64,000 nucleotides of DNA from Symsagittifera roscoffensis (GCF_963678635.1 NC_087065.1:19793623-19857622), one strand, 5' to 3'. Numbered from the stretch's first letter, positions 22,144 to 32,000 are shown. A program made the numbers and translations. Notes: generated from the sequence alone by a model not told the origin.

Positions 22144-22968
22144 TCAAATTTTGATGTTGCATAAACTGATGAATATTTTTATTAGTTGTTTTGCTAACTT
22201 ATCAAATTCAATTTGTGTAATTTGTGAATTTTCAAAATTAAACATTGTTAAAATTGTTTGTTGCTCTTTTGCGTAATTTGTTATATTGAATGTTGGTTTA
22301 AAATATGGTGTTTTTGTGAAGTAATCTGTGCTTCTTTTTTTGTTACTTATTATATTTTTTATGGATAATTCTTCGTCAAGAATTGTTGATTGGCAAATAT
22401 CTAATAGTTTGAGTATATTATTAACGCGGTAGGCTACTTCATTTATAGGTGATATTGTAGCATTGGTTTCACAAAATCCTAAAATTCTTAAGTATAATGT
22501 TACTTGATATGGTGTATTGTTATATACGTGTAATGAAATGATGTCGGAATTCGTGTTTTTTGAATATTTTATGGATGAGATCGTAATTTTGAAAAATTTG
22601 TGAATTGGTTTGAATTCAAAGTCTGACATGAAAAGTTGTTGTTTATTTTGACTTTTGTTATACTGGTGGACTTGTTTTATTGAAAAATTGTATATATGTC
22701 CTGATAGTGGTTTCAGGTGTTTCCGTTGTTGATTGTAAATGTGGTAAAATTTTGAGAAAAATGGTGGTTGTTTGTTTAATCTTTGGAAGAATGTTAGGGC
22801 TGTGTTTTTTGTTTTTGTGTATTTATCTTTTATTTGTATCTTACTATTTAAGATGTTGATTGTTGGTATGTATTTAGAGATAAATGGTATGCCAATGATA
22901 TTGTGCTTAATATCCGTAATATGAAATATTTGTTTTAATGGTTTGTTTAAAATTTTGTTTTGTTCCAT
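22144..22968 (-). CDS. Protease end plus unusually long protease-RT spacer of the giant element
   Basis: An uninterrupted 274-codon minus-strand frame. The start carries the end of a retroviral-type aspartic protease (HNIIGIPFISKY, residues about 22-33). The next roughly 220 residues match nothing I know. They are rich in Lys, Asn and Ile and include YNNTPYQVTLYLRILGFCE. In most Ty3/gypsy elements RT begins within about 100 residues of the protease; some retroviruses carry a dUTPase here, but I see none of its motifs. The frame is free of stops although its neighbours are broken. Confidence 0.5.
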   Translation of the reverse strand: MEQNKILNKPLKQIFHITDIKHNIIGIPFISKYIPTINILNSKIQIKDKYTKTKNTALTFFQRLNKQPPFFSKFYHIYNQQRKHLKPLSGHIYNFSIKQVHQYNKSQNKQQLFMSDFEFKPIHKFFKITISSIKYSKNTNSDIISLHVYNNTPYQVTLYLRILGFCETNATISPINEVAYRVNNILKLLDICQSTILDEELSIKNIISNKKRSTDYFTKTPYFKPTFNITNYAKEQQTILTMFNFENSQITQIEFDKLAKQLIKIFISLCNIKI

Positions 22969-22989
22969 TGTTCTCGTGGGGAGAAGAAA

Positions 22990-23601
22990 TAATTGGATTT
23001 TTCCATAATTTACTAATGGTGATCCTTGTGCTGTTGCTAGCTTACTAGAGGTTTAGAGGTTTCAAGAGGTGTTAAATTTGGATGTAATGTTTTTATTTCA
23101 TTCCATGTGGGAATATTAATTATATTTGATTCTGCTCCTGAGTCAATTAAAAAATCAATTTCAAGATCTGGTGGTTGAAATTCTTTATTTTTTGGGCTTT
23201 CTAAGAGGAATGGAATTGTCCAAATTTTTTCTCTCGGTTGTTTTTTTGTATATTTTGAAAATATGTTTTGTGTTTGAGCATTGTGTTTCGCCTTTTTTGT
23301 CGGGTTTAATAACCGTGTTAATTTCGTTTACTTCTTGTGTAGTTTGTGTTTTATCAATGGGTCCAATATAGTAATTGTGGAGGAGTTCAAATTGATTTTC
23401 ATATATAAGTGAAGTGAAAGGTTGTTCATATATGATAGGTTCATAGTCGTTTTTGACTGTTATCATATTTACTGAGATGGTATTTTCTGTATCACTTTCT
23501 GTATCTGATGATTCACAATGTATATGATTTAGTTGTATTTCGTGACTTTCTGTGTCATCAATACCTGGAGGGTCTGAAGTTGTTTCTTCATTTGTTTGCA
23601 C
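22990..23601 (-). pseudogene. Protease region of the giant element
   Basis: The active-site loop FLIDSGAESNIINIP is visible, with DSGA at 23133-23144. It sits downstream of an acidic linker (ESSDTESDTENTISV) in the frame 23601-23185, and the loop itself lies in a shifted frame. The linker ORF uses the same frame as gag (25497-24415). A stop lies near 23050. The domain would process the Gag-Pol polyprotein. Confidence 0.7.
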
Positions 23602-23771
23602 TTGATTAATGTGTCTTTGATGTTTTGGTGTGCTACTTCTGTATCGTTGTCTAGAGTCAGGGTAGCGGTTATTATTCCTATGTGGTGACTGGGAATAATT
23701 TCTGTATCGATTATTGTAACTTGAATTTCGATTTTGTGAATTATTTTGTGATCTATTTTGGTAATTATCAT

Positions 23772-24524
23772 TTGATCTGTGTTAATTTGATCTATTATAT
23801 GAAATTTTCCTTGATCTATTATTTAGATAATTCTGATTTCGATTGTTTGAATAACTTCTATTTCTATTATGTGAATAGTTTCTATTTCTATTGTACGATG
23901 AATTTCGTGATTGATTATTGGAATAGTGTCTATTGTGTTGTATTGTGTTGTATTGGAATTTGATCGTGAATAGTTATTTTGGTTATTTTGGCTATTCGAT
24001 CGATTACATCTGTTTTGTGAGGGATTTAGTGTATTTCCTCGTTCGTCTATTGAGTTAAATGGTGATTGGTTTATTGTGTAATTTGAGTTGCTTCGAAGTG
24101 GTTTTCCTGAACTGTTATTACTATATTTTTTGTTTGGTAGATTTTGGTCTTTTTTCATGTATTGATAGAATGATTTATTTGGTTCTTTGTGCTTTTGAGG
24201 TTTAGTCTTTTGAGGATTACATCTGTTTTGTGAGAAATTTAGTGTATTTCCTCGTTCGTCCATTGAGTTAAATGGTGATTGGTTTATTGTGTAATTTGAG
24301 TTGCTTCGAAGTGGTTTTCCTGAACTGTTATTACTATATTTTTTGTTTGGTAGATTTTGGTCTTTTTTCATGTATTGATAGAATGATTTATTTGGTTCTT
24401 TGTGCTTTTGAGGTTTAGTCTTGTTGTTTTTGTCTACATTCGGAAATACTGTGTCTGTATCGTCGACAATAATTACACCATTTTTTGAAAGATAGTTTGC
24501 CTTTAAAATTTGGGTTTCTTTCAT
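23772..24524 (-). CDS. Asn/Lys/Ser-rich linker between Gag and protease with a 71-codon duplication
   Basis: The open frame at 24524-23823 overlaps the end of gag by about 110 bases in a different frame. It contains two copies of a 213-bp (71-codon) unit, found by the repeated DNA word GATTACATCTGTTTTGTGAG at 24002 and 24215. Within each copy the words QNLPNKKYSNNSSGKPLRSN and DERGNTLN recur. The following stretch is Asn, Arg, Ser and Tyr repeats, as in disordered RNA-binding tails. The length of the duplication keeps the frame. Confidence 0.6.
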
Positions 24525-27020
24525 AGATGTTTAGTATTTCAGTGATTTTTTCAATCAGTTCTGTATCTGGTTCTTGTACGTTATTCATATGTGTAGTATT
24601 TGTTTCAATCCGATTAACATATTGTAGTTTTAGATTTTCTGTTTCTTCGAGTTTCATTGTGATTTCGGCTTGTTCTAGTTTATCTACTAATTTTCGAAAA
24701 TCTAAGTCTGGTTCTCGAATTGAGGAAGGATGAGATGCTCTCTTTTTTATAGCTTTTTTCCTTAATTGAGGTGTTAAGGTCATCATTAAAATTTCTGTCA
24801 TTTTTGTGTTTTTATAGTCATGTGTATTAAGTGAATATGCTTTTCGAACTAGTGTTTCGATACGTACTGCTAATTGTTTAATTGTTTCATTTGGTAGTCT
24901 GCGTATTTCGTTACATAAAACTCTTCGGTGTTGTTTATTTCTTTCAGAATCAAACATTTTTGAAAATTCTTGTGTGAATTTTTTCCAGTCTGATTTTATT
25001 TCTATGGGTAATACTGAAAACTGTTTTTGAGCTGCGTCATCTAATGTTGTTTGTATTAACGCTGTGCGTCTATGTATCCAATTTTGATGTAGTGGCGTAT
25101 TAATTGGTTCAGGTCCTATATTTAAAATTAAGTTTGCTGTTACTGCATTTAGATAATCTTCTACAGAATATTCAGGGTCTGTTCCTGTGAATACCATCAG
25201 TTGTTTATTGGATGTTATTGATGATCCACCCATGAGGTATGGATTCATTGTCATCTGTAGTGATTCTGCGGCATTTGGCATTTGTGAAAATTTTGAAAGT
25301 TGATTTTTCGTTATTTCATGTTGTTGAAGGTAATATGGAAGCGGTATTTCATTTTGCCTTTGAGTTGGTTGATAAATATGCATTAACATTGGGTTTTGTG
25401 GTTGTATTGGTTGAAAAGATTGTGTTTTAAATGGATTTTGTATATGCGTTTGCTGTGGGTTTTGTATATCTATTGGGTTTTGTGGGTAAATTTTCATATT
25501 TTGGGATGGTTGAGTTTGTCGTGGTCTTTGTGTGCGATATTCTTTAGTGTATGGTGCAAAAATATCTGGTTGGTGATAATCATCTTCTTCAGATGATAAA
25601 TAGTTTGTATTATATGGGTTATGTTGTTTATTTTTATTTTGTTGAAAGAATGGGTAATTTTCACTATAATCCTGTGTAGGTTGTGGATTTTCTGGAAAGT
25701 TTACTGAATTGGTCGATGTTTTTGAGAGATTCCAATAATGGGAACATACATGGTTTAAATTTTGTGTATTTTTTGGGGGGGTTGGTTTGTTTTTGGTTTG
25801 TGAGCATAATTATAATTGTGTTCTGCAAAAGTATTTCTTGTGAACGGTTTTCGTGTTTTTGACGGTATTGTCATCGGTCTATACGTCTGATAGTCCATAT
25901 GTGAATATTTTGGAGCAACCGAAGGTTTAACGGTTGATTGTAAGGTTACCTGTGTTTGTGACGTATTTGTACTTCTTGGTGTTGTCAGATTGGGGTGTAT
26001 TGGTGAAATACTTTGTTGTGTAGTTGTTGTTTTTGTTTGGACAATTTCCTCGTTTATGAAGTGTGATGGTGTTTGAATATCTTGTTGTGTAATATTTCTG
26101 GTTCCATTGAGATTTTCATTATGGATGACCGTCGAAATTAAACTGTTATTTCGTGTATCAGGTAAAAATGTATTATAATTTAATGGTGTTGCATCAATGG
26201 TTAATGGTATTACTTTTACATAATCTTTGTGATAAGATATTGTACTTATTTCTTGACTTGAGATAGCTTGTGGGATACTTAGAAATGCATAATGGACCAT
26301 TCAGGGTCCCAAACGTAATCTGATTGTTCTGAAAGGGCAGTGTCATCATTGGTATTTTGAGGTAGAAAATTTTTTCTTGCTTGTGAAATTATATCTAAAT
26401 TGTGGGTGAAATAATCTATTATAAACCATGCTACACTTTTTTGTAAATCATGTTTAGTGTTTTGTGAAACATCTTCTTTAGTGAAATTTGCACGAATTAT
26501 ATGTAGAAATGTTGAAAATTTTGTGATTTCATTTCGTACTTTTGTATGTTTGGATGTTTCAGTTGGTGTTATACTTTGAACTTCTGTTTTTTCTAATATA
26601 GATATAAAACTATATATTATTGCAAAAACTTCGTTAGTGAATATGGAGTTTGCTCTTTGTGAATTAAGATTTTGTATGCTTTTGATATATTCTATGAATA
26701 TTTTTGAAAATTCTATTTCAATATCGTCTGTTTGAATTCCACATTTACGGTGGGCTGTATTTGATGTGCTAAATTCTATGGTGTAGATTCCATTTTGCTG
26801 TGTTAGATTATATATGTCTTTTAAATAATGTTCAATAATTTGTCTTTTGATTTTTACATCTGGGAATTCTGCTTTGCATGGGTTGGGTTGATTCCTGGTT
26901 CAAATAAATTTACGAGTAAGTTCTTGCAAAAATTGTGTTGTCCTCTATCATCGAGTGAATCTATAAGAAAGGGAAAAACTGCTTCGTCATCTGGACTGTC
27001 GTCACTTTGAGTGTGGCTCA
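24415..27020 (-). pseudogene. Gag polyprotein of the giant element
   Basis: The likely start is ATG at 27018-27020. The frame is broken near 26854, 26290 and 25755, the last at a run of seven C. The main clean part, 25497-24415, is a capsid-like region (TGTDPEYSVEDYLNAVTANL, then NEIRRLPNETIKQLAVRIET). It ends in a CCHC zinc knuckle, CNYCRRYRHSISEC, with canonical C-x2-C-x4-H-x4-C spacing. The N-terminal part is mostly helical-looking with no motif I know. The middle (26300-25520) is a long Pro/Gln/Thr/Asn-rich linker. The total of about 870 codons is roughly twice the usual gag. Gag would assemble the particle and bind RNA. Confidence 0.8.
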
Positions 27021-28605
27021 TTTTTTCGTTTTATGACAGTTAATATATAACTATCGATGTGTCTAATTGGTTGATTCCAATTATACTGTACTGGTTTGTG
27101 TTTGTATTGCTTTTTGATTCTTCATTTTCCTCTTTTTGATGAATTTGAAGTTGTTTCTGAGTCGGAAAAATATAATTGATCATGGATGAGACAATTTTTA
27201 TCTATTGATTTTTTAAATTTGTATAGTTCGTCTAAACTGTTGGCTTCTGATTCAGAAAATGCGTTTCTGTTTCTCAAAAATCTTTTTCGTGTGATTTATC
27301 TTTGTTTGTTTATAATTTTCCTTTTTATTGTTTGTCGTTTTGTTCGAATGTATCCAACTGTTTGTGTATGTTGAGTGGTTACAAGATCGTATTTTTTGTT
27401 ATCTATTTCACAGTTGTGTAAAACGATTGTTTGTTTGTTTCCTAAATTTTTGAATGACATAAGGTTTAGGATGAGGGATGCAAGAAATTATTAGTTTTTT
27501 CTATTTCCTTAGACTGTTAGTCCTTACGATTTTTTGGTTAGCTTAACCTGGGTCTTTTTGTTCAGGGTTGGAGAGAAAAGTATATCGATTCCGAAGAATG
27601 ATTTTTCTACTTTCTCGTGGCTAGTCTAAGTTAAGGTGTTAACTTACTTAATCCTACTTAGAGGTAGTGATTGTGTTCAAGGGTTGGAGAATAGTAAATC
27701 AATCCACAAGGTTCAGGTATGATTAGAACGCAAGTAGTTCGTTAGATACTATTTTATACTTACTAAGTCTAAGATTTATCTTGGGTCTGTTAAGAGGAGG
27801 GTTCAAGTGAAGGATGAATAACCGAAGTTCTTCACTGTTTATCTTAATTTGAAGGGTTAGTTTTATGAAAAATTTCTATTAGTCCTTGGGTCTTTTGAAA
27901 AGGTTGGATAGTGAATCGACGTTTGAGGTCGTTAGACACTTGCTAAGTGGGCGAGGGAGAACAAAATTGTTCTTTTTGATCCAAGGATAGGCCTTGATGA
28001 TCAGATTTTAAATTTAGTGAAATAGAAAATTTATTAAGATCCAAGGATAAGCCTTGATGATCTGATATTTAAAATTAGTGAATTTAAGTTTAAAATTGTT
28101 TAAATTTATTTATTAAAAAGATTTAGTTTTATAATGAAATTAGTGAGCTTATGATTGCTGTTATGTTTAGGTGATGAAGCTGGAACAACAGGATGATTCA
28201 TGATTACTAACAATTATTGTCATCCTACTAATTTTTATTTTTATTTTCAATAAATTTTTTTTCAAATATGTTTTATATAATACTGCAGAAATTAAGAAAA
28301 CGATCTGAGATCTTTTTATCAATCGTTATTGTACATTAAAAATTTGTTTAGCGCCTGAAATGATCATGAAGATTCTAAATATAAAAGTTTGTGTTGACTT
28401 TTGCCGTACAACCATAAAACTAAATGGTAATTTTCTACTTTGTCGTTTATCGTCTCTTGTTCGAGGTCTTCTTCCAATACCAGGTAGTTCTAGTATTGTG
28501 CGAAATATCGGCTCTGATCTATTGAGTCGTAGAGACATTTCAATTAAGTTATTATCGTATAACATTTTGAAAATGTTTTGTCTAATTTCTAATCTATTTT
28601 TGGTC
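27021..28605 (-). other. 5' leader of the giant element
   Basis: A 1.6-kb untranslated leader lies between the 5' LTR and gag. No tRNA primer site beginning TGG is evident right after the LTR, where the minus strand reads TTGACCAAAAATAG. A 43-base block starting GATCCAAGGATA is duplicated with a 60-bp period at 27978 and 28038. GGGTTGGAGA-type words recur at about 27568 and 27682. A small ORF lies at 28326-28565. Confidence 0.6.
28326..28565 (-). CDS. Small basic ORF just inside the 5' LTR
   Basis: ATG at 28563-28565 opens a 79-codon frame 40 bases inside the 5' LTR; the frame is also open upstream to the LTR edge. It has a basic patch (GRRPRTRDDKRQSRK) and a hydrophobic end (FIFRIFMIISGAK). 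It could be a leader peptide, a spliced first exon for env, or chance. An 85-codon plus-strand frame overlaps it, which weakens the case. No family is recognised. Confidence 0.25.
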   Translation of the reverse strand: MLYDNNLIEMSLRLNRSEPIFRTILELPGIGRRPRTRDDKRQSRKLPFSFMVVRQKSTQTFIFRIFMIISGAKQIFNVQ

Positions 28606-28980
28606 AATTTCGGCTAGGGTACACTGTCTGCTTGTCACCCTATCTTATTTTCGGCCGGATAGATTCGTGCAACTTCTTAGTCTAATACCGATCCTAGTCT
28701 TACTCTTATATCTACTAGTCTCAGGGTGTTTAACTAGTCTTTGCTAGGCCCAATAGATCTAGAGCGACTGGATTATTGCGACTGCTGAAGTTCTCTTGGA
28801 GAGGCAACTGATTTCTAAGTTAAATTCAAATCTCTCTGGTGCTAAAATTACAAGTAATTTCAGCACTTACAAAGAAGTGGGTTGTTAGTTGGATGGATTA
28901 TGATTGGTTAATATTAATACTTTACAGTGGTAAAATATCTAAATTATCCAATAATAAAATTTAGTTTAAATCAGGTTCCA
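28606..28980 (-). repeat. 5' LTR of the giant element
   Basis: The partner of 10213-10589. The hairpin is at 28839-28866 with one mismatch compared with the 3' LTR. On the minus strand it starts TGGAACCTGATTTAAAC. The plus-side flank beyond 28980 begins ATAGCCC. Confidence 0.9.
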
Positions 28981-29112
28981 ATAGCCCTTTCCCGCGAAAC
29001 ATAGAAAACATAGTCGATCACAAAGTGAGGTCGACACATAGTCGAAAAAAAGTCGAATACAGTGTGAGTGTGTGGTCGAAACATGGTCGAACATAGTCTC
29101 GAAACATAGTCG

Positions 29113-29530
29113 TAGAGACGCGCGCCGGCTCAGCCGAGCATGCTCGGCGGCTCGGAGCAAAAATTGTCGGCGGCAGCGGCTCAGCCGGCTGAAACCATCC
29201 TTGATCCTGGTTTTCTAAACTTTTAAAAACGGACTCTGAAACATATTTATTAGTCATGTACGTCTTTTTTAACAAGCGCATAATTTTCATGAACAAAAAA
29301 AAGTGTTTGAAATTAGTGACTGGTAGTTGTGATTGTATTTACACATATTTAACGAATTAGAACGTTGGCTAATTCCTTAGAATAATAGCTGAGGCAATAC
29401 AGTAGCTGGCTCTTTACTGTAGTATTCACGAAATGATTAAGCCGAGGCTGGCGCCGTGTGTATTTCGTGGAGGCGGCGCGTTACTTTGAACTCCGGCAGC
29501 GGCGGCTGAGCCGGCTGGCGTGCACCTCTA
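29113..29530. mobile_element. Nonautonomous hAT-like miniature element with 8-bp target duplication
   Basis: The ends are TAGAGACGCGCGCCGGCTCAGCC on the left and, in reverse complement, TAGAGGTGCACGCCAGCCGG followed by CTCAGCC on the right. Near-identical 8-bp direct repeats flank them: CATAGTCG at 29105-29112 and CATAATCG at 29531-29538. A subterminal GC-rich palindrome CCGAGCATGCTCGG lies at about 29134-29147. An 8-bp duplication with (C/T)AGAGGTG-like ends is the hAT signature. At 418 bp it cannot encode a transposase, so it would have moved in trans. Confidence 0.7.
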
Positions 29531-29944
29531 CATAATCGAACTGAAGGAATGTGCTAAGCATGGTCTTAGACGAAAAATCGATTAGCGATGCTTTGCAAAA
29601 AATAGTAACAAATAATAAAGTTTTGATGAACTAAAAAAATTTTCAATTTTTCTCGCATCCAATTTAAAAAATAAGTTAGGACTATGCAGAACAAAAAATT
29701 AAACTTATTATACTAGTTGGTGGTGGAAAAAAAATTAGGTTGATAATTTTTTGAATTGCACAAATTATACAGCTTGTGAAAAGTATTTGGTCGAAACATA
29801 GCCAGTTTGGGTCGAGTCTTGGTCAAAACATAGCGAGCAAGGTGTTTTCTCTAAACTGCCTGTTTTCAAGAATGATTTTAGACAGCTTTCACTGGGAACT
29901 CAAATAAAACTTTTAGATGGAGCGATATCAAATAATCAGGACTA

Positions 29945-31110
29945 CCCTCTATTAAATTTTTAAAAATTGGTTTTAGGAATTTACAAGGATTTCGGGTCTG
30001 AAAATAACAGTTTTGACTATCTATCCTAAATTTTGCATCGGAGTACACTGTTTCTCAAATAAGCGGAGAAAAAAAACTTTATTCATGCAATGTGAAACAT
30101 TCTTAAGACAAAAAATGAATGCTCAGAGCTACAACTTTACTAAACTCAACTGTTTCTTTGAAAATTTTGGCTCAGAAAAACTGAAAAAAAGTATATCAGG
30201 GTCCAAGGCTTCTGAAGAAAAGTTGATTTCAAAAAATAGTACAAAGGGTCGAGCGACCCTTTGAGTAGTGAAGTTGTTGACTTTCCCTCTCAATTTTGTT
30301 CCCCGGTCGCAGCCCATTTCTCTTTGTTCAGGTCCCTCTATTAAATTTTTAAAAACTGGTTTTAAGAATTTACAAGGATTTCGGGTCTGAAAATAACAGT
30401 TTTGACTATCTATCCTAAATTTTGCATCGGAGTACACTGTTTCTCAAATAAGCGGAGAAAAAAAACTTTATTCATGCAATGTGAAACAATCTTAAGACAA
30501 AAAATGAATGCTCAGAGCTACAACTTTACTAAACTCAACTGTTTCTTTGAAAATTTTGGCTCAGAAAAACTGAAAAAAAGTATATCAGGGTCCAAGGCTT
30601 CTGAAGAAAAGTTGATTTCAAAAAATAGTACAAAGGGTCGAGCGACCCTTTGAGTAGTGAAGTTGTTGACTTTCCCTCTCAATTTTGTTCCCCGGTCGCA
30701 GCCCATTTCTCTTTGTTCAGGTCCCTCTATTAAATTTTTAAAAATTGGTTTTAAGAATTTACAAGGATTTCGGGTCTGAAAATAACAGTTTTGACTATCT
30801 ATCCTAAATTTTGCATCGGAGTACACTGTTTCTCAAATAAGCGGAGAAAAAAACTTTATTCATGCAATGTGAAACAATCTTAAGACAAAAAATGAATGCT
30901 CAGAGCTACAACTTTACTAAACTCAACTGTTTCTTTGAAAATTTTGGCTCAGAAAAACTGAAAAAAAGTATATCAGGGTCCAAGGCTTCTGAAGAAAAGT
31001 TGATTTCAAAAAATAGTACAAAGGGTCGAGCGACCCTTTGAGTAGTGAAGTTGTTGACTTTCCCTCTCAATTTTGTTCCCCGGTCGCAGCCCATTTCTCT
31101 TTGTTCAGGT
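29945..31110. repeat. Three tandem copies of a 389-bp unit ending on the exon 2 splice acceptor
   Basis: Copies start at 29945, 30334 and 30723 (periods 389 and 388-389) and are nearly identical. Each copy ends TTTCTCTTTGTTCAGGTCCC. The last copy ends at the acceptor of exon 2 (AG at 31107-31108); the earlier two AGs are at 30331 and 30720. Each unit also holds the short hairpin AAAGGGTCG/CGACCCTTT. Open frames repeated in each copy (83 codons plus, 102 codons minus) are by-products of the high copy identity and are not supported as genes. Confidence 0.95.
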
Positions 31111-31261
31111 CCCTTGGTAACTGCAACCCTAATTTTCCACGTGATAATTGTGCTGCTGATGATAGGCTGTGTGATTACGTGGAGCATTATCTGCTGCAAA
31201 AAAGACTACAATGGCAGAACATGTGTCATCAAAGTGAACCTAGCATTCAACATAATCACAG
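31109..31261 (+). CDS. MARVEL-like four-TM protein, exon 2
   Basis: This 153-base exon codes for residues 48-98 plus the first base of codon 99. It carries TM2 (VTATLIFHVIIVLLMIGCVI, near residues 51-70), a short Cys/Lys loop (CCKKDYNGRTCVIK) and the start of TM3 (VNLAFNIIT). It begins after TTTGTTCAG and ends ATCACAG before GTGCTTG. The phase is 1 on both sides, matching exons 1 and 3. Unlike the repeats around it, it is GC-balanced and strongly hydrophobic in one frame only. The first two or three codons (GTCCC) are shared with the end of the 389-bp repeat unit. Confidence 0.75.
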
Positions 31262-31574
31262 GTGCTTGATTTCAGTCAAAACAAAATTTTACCGCTCAAA
31301 TTGTTTTTTAGACTTTCACCATTATTTTTAGCGAAAACAAAACTGTTTCGTTGAACGTTTATTACGCTTGCGATCTGACTCCTTTTCATTCTCTTCTTTT
31401 CTTCTTGCAGGTTGATTCCCTCTTGTCCTGGAGGTAAAACAGATGCCTCTAAACCCTATGGTCTGGGCTTGGAGTCGTGGCCGGACCTTTTTTTCAGTAT
31501 CGAGTATCGAAAAAACGTTTCCGAGAAAAAATGAATAGCTGGTTTTCCGTTTGCTTACTCAAGTTTTGTCGGCT

Positions 31575-32000
31575 AACTTGCCACAACGGATTTTGCTTGT
31601 GCTGTAGACAATTTTCATTGTAGTTGCAAGTGCAAGCGGTGTTCATTCTAATTTCAGGGGGATTTGCAAAATTTCAAATTTTTTTTATAAAACCTTTTTT
31701 TTCGGTTCAGTTGGTGTCTGCTATAAAATTGTCGGCTTAGTTGCTACATCACTGAGTTTGTAAACAATTTTGATTTTGAAACAATTTTGTTCAGATTCAT
31801 GTTTGCAATTTTCATTGTACTTGCAAGTACAAGTGCTGTTCATTCAGTTTTGATGGGGGACTTGAAAGGTTTTTAACAAAATCAAAAAATCATTTTTTTT
31901 CGGTTCAAGTGGTTTCAGCACAAAGATTGTTACTTTGTTGCCACATCACTGATTTGTTTGTGCTCTAAACAATTTTCATTGTAGTTGCAAGTGCAAGTGT
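31575..32000. repeat. Diverged tandem repeat, three copies of about 165-195 bp
   Basis: The word CAATTTTCATTGTA followed by TTGCAAGT recurs near 31609, 31806 and 31970, each time followed by a GTTCATT or GTCCATT word. TTTTTTTTCGGTTCA recurs near 31697 and 31901. The copies are well diverged. Confidence 0.65.

Larger units (their letters stand above)
10213..28980 (-). mobile_element. Giant (18.8 kb) Ty3/gypsy-like LTR retroelement with env-like and extra ORFs
   Basis: Direct repeats of about 376 bp bound the element. On the minus strand the order is LTR, leader with small ORF, gag, protease, long spacer, RT, RNase H, integrase, Pro/Ser-rich ORF, env-like gene, unknown ORF, 3' UTR, LTR. D,D35E integrase followed by a GPY/F-like module places it with Ty3/gypsy and retroviruses. 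The LTR starts TGGAACCT but does not end in a clean CA. A possible 4-bp duplication ATAG lies at 10206-10209 and 28981-28984, with three unexplained bases on the left. Frames are broken in every gene and the LTRs differ by roughly 20 positions in 377, so this copy is inactive. The usual Ty3/gypsy length is 5-9 kb, so it is two to three times too long. Confidence 0.9.
10014..31108 (+). other. Intron 1 of the four-TM gene (21.1 kb)
   Basis: The donor is GTGAGT at 10014 and the acceptor is TTTCTCTTTGTTCAG ending at 31108. About 89 percent of the intron is a single antisense LTR retroelement (10213-28980). The rest holds GGTCGAAACATA-type repeats, a hAT-like miniature element and a 389-bp triplication. 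Without the element the intron would be about 2.3 kb. Confidence 0.7.

Noticed and set aside
23682-23963. Plus-strand 93-codon Tyr/Asn/Phe-rich frame
   Set aside because: It is the antisense shadow of the Asn/Arg/Ser repeats in the Gag-Pol linker of the giant element.
28360-28617. Plus-strand 85-codon frame opposite the leader ORF
   Set aside because: It is antisense to the element and runs into the LTR with no motif. It is more likely the shadow, although it also lowers confidence in the minus-strand ORF.
30013-31331. Repeated 83- and 102-codon frames in the 389-bp units
   Set aside because: They occur only because the tandem copies are nearly identical. They cover a splice acceptor and noncoding hairpin, have no motif, and end abruptly at the unit boundary.
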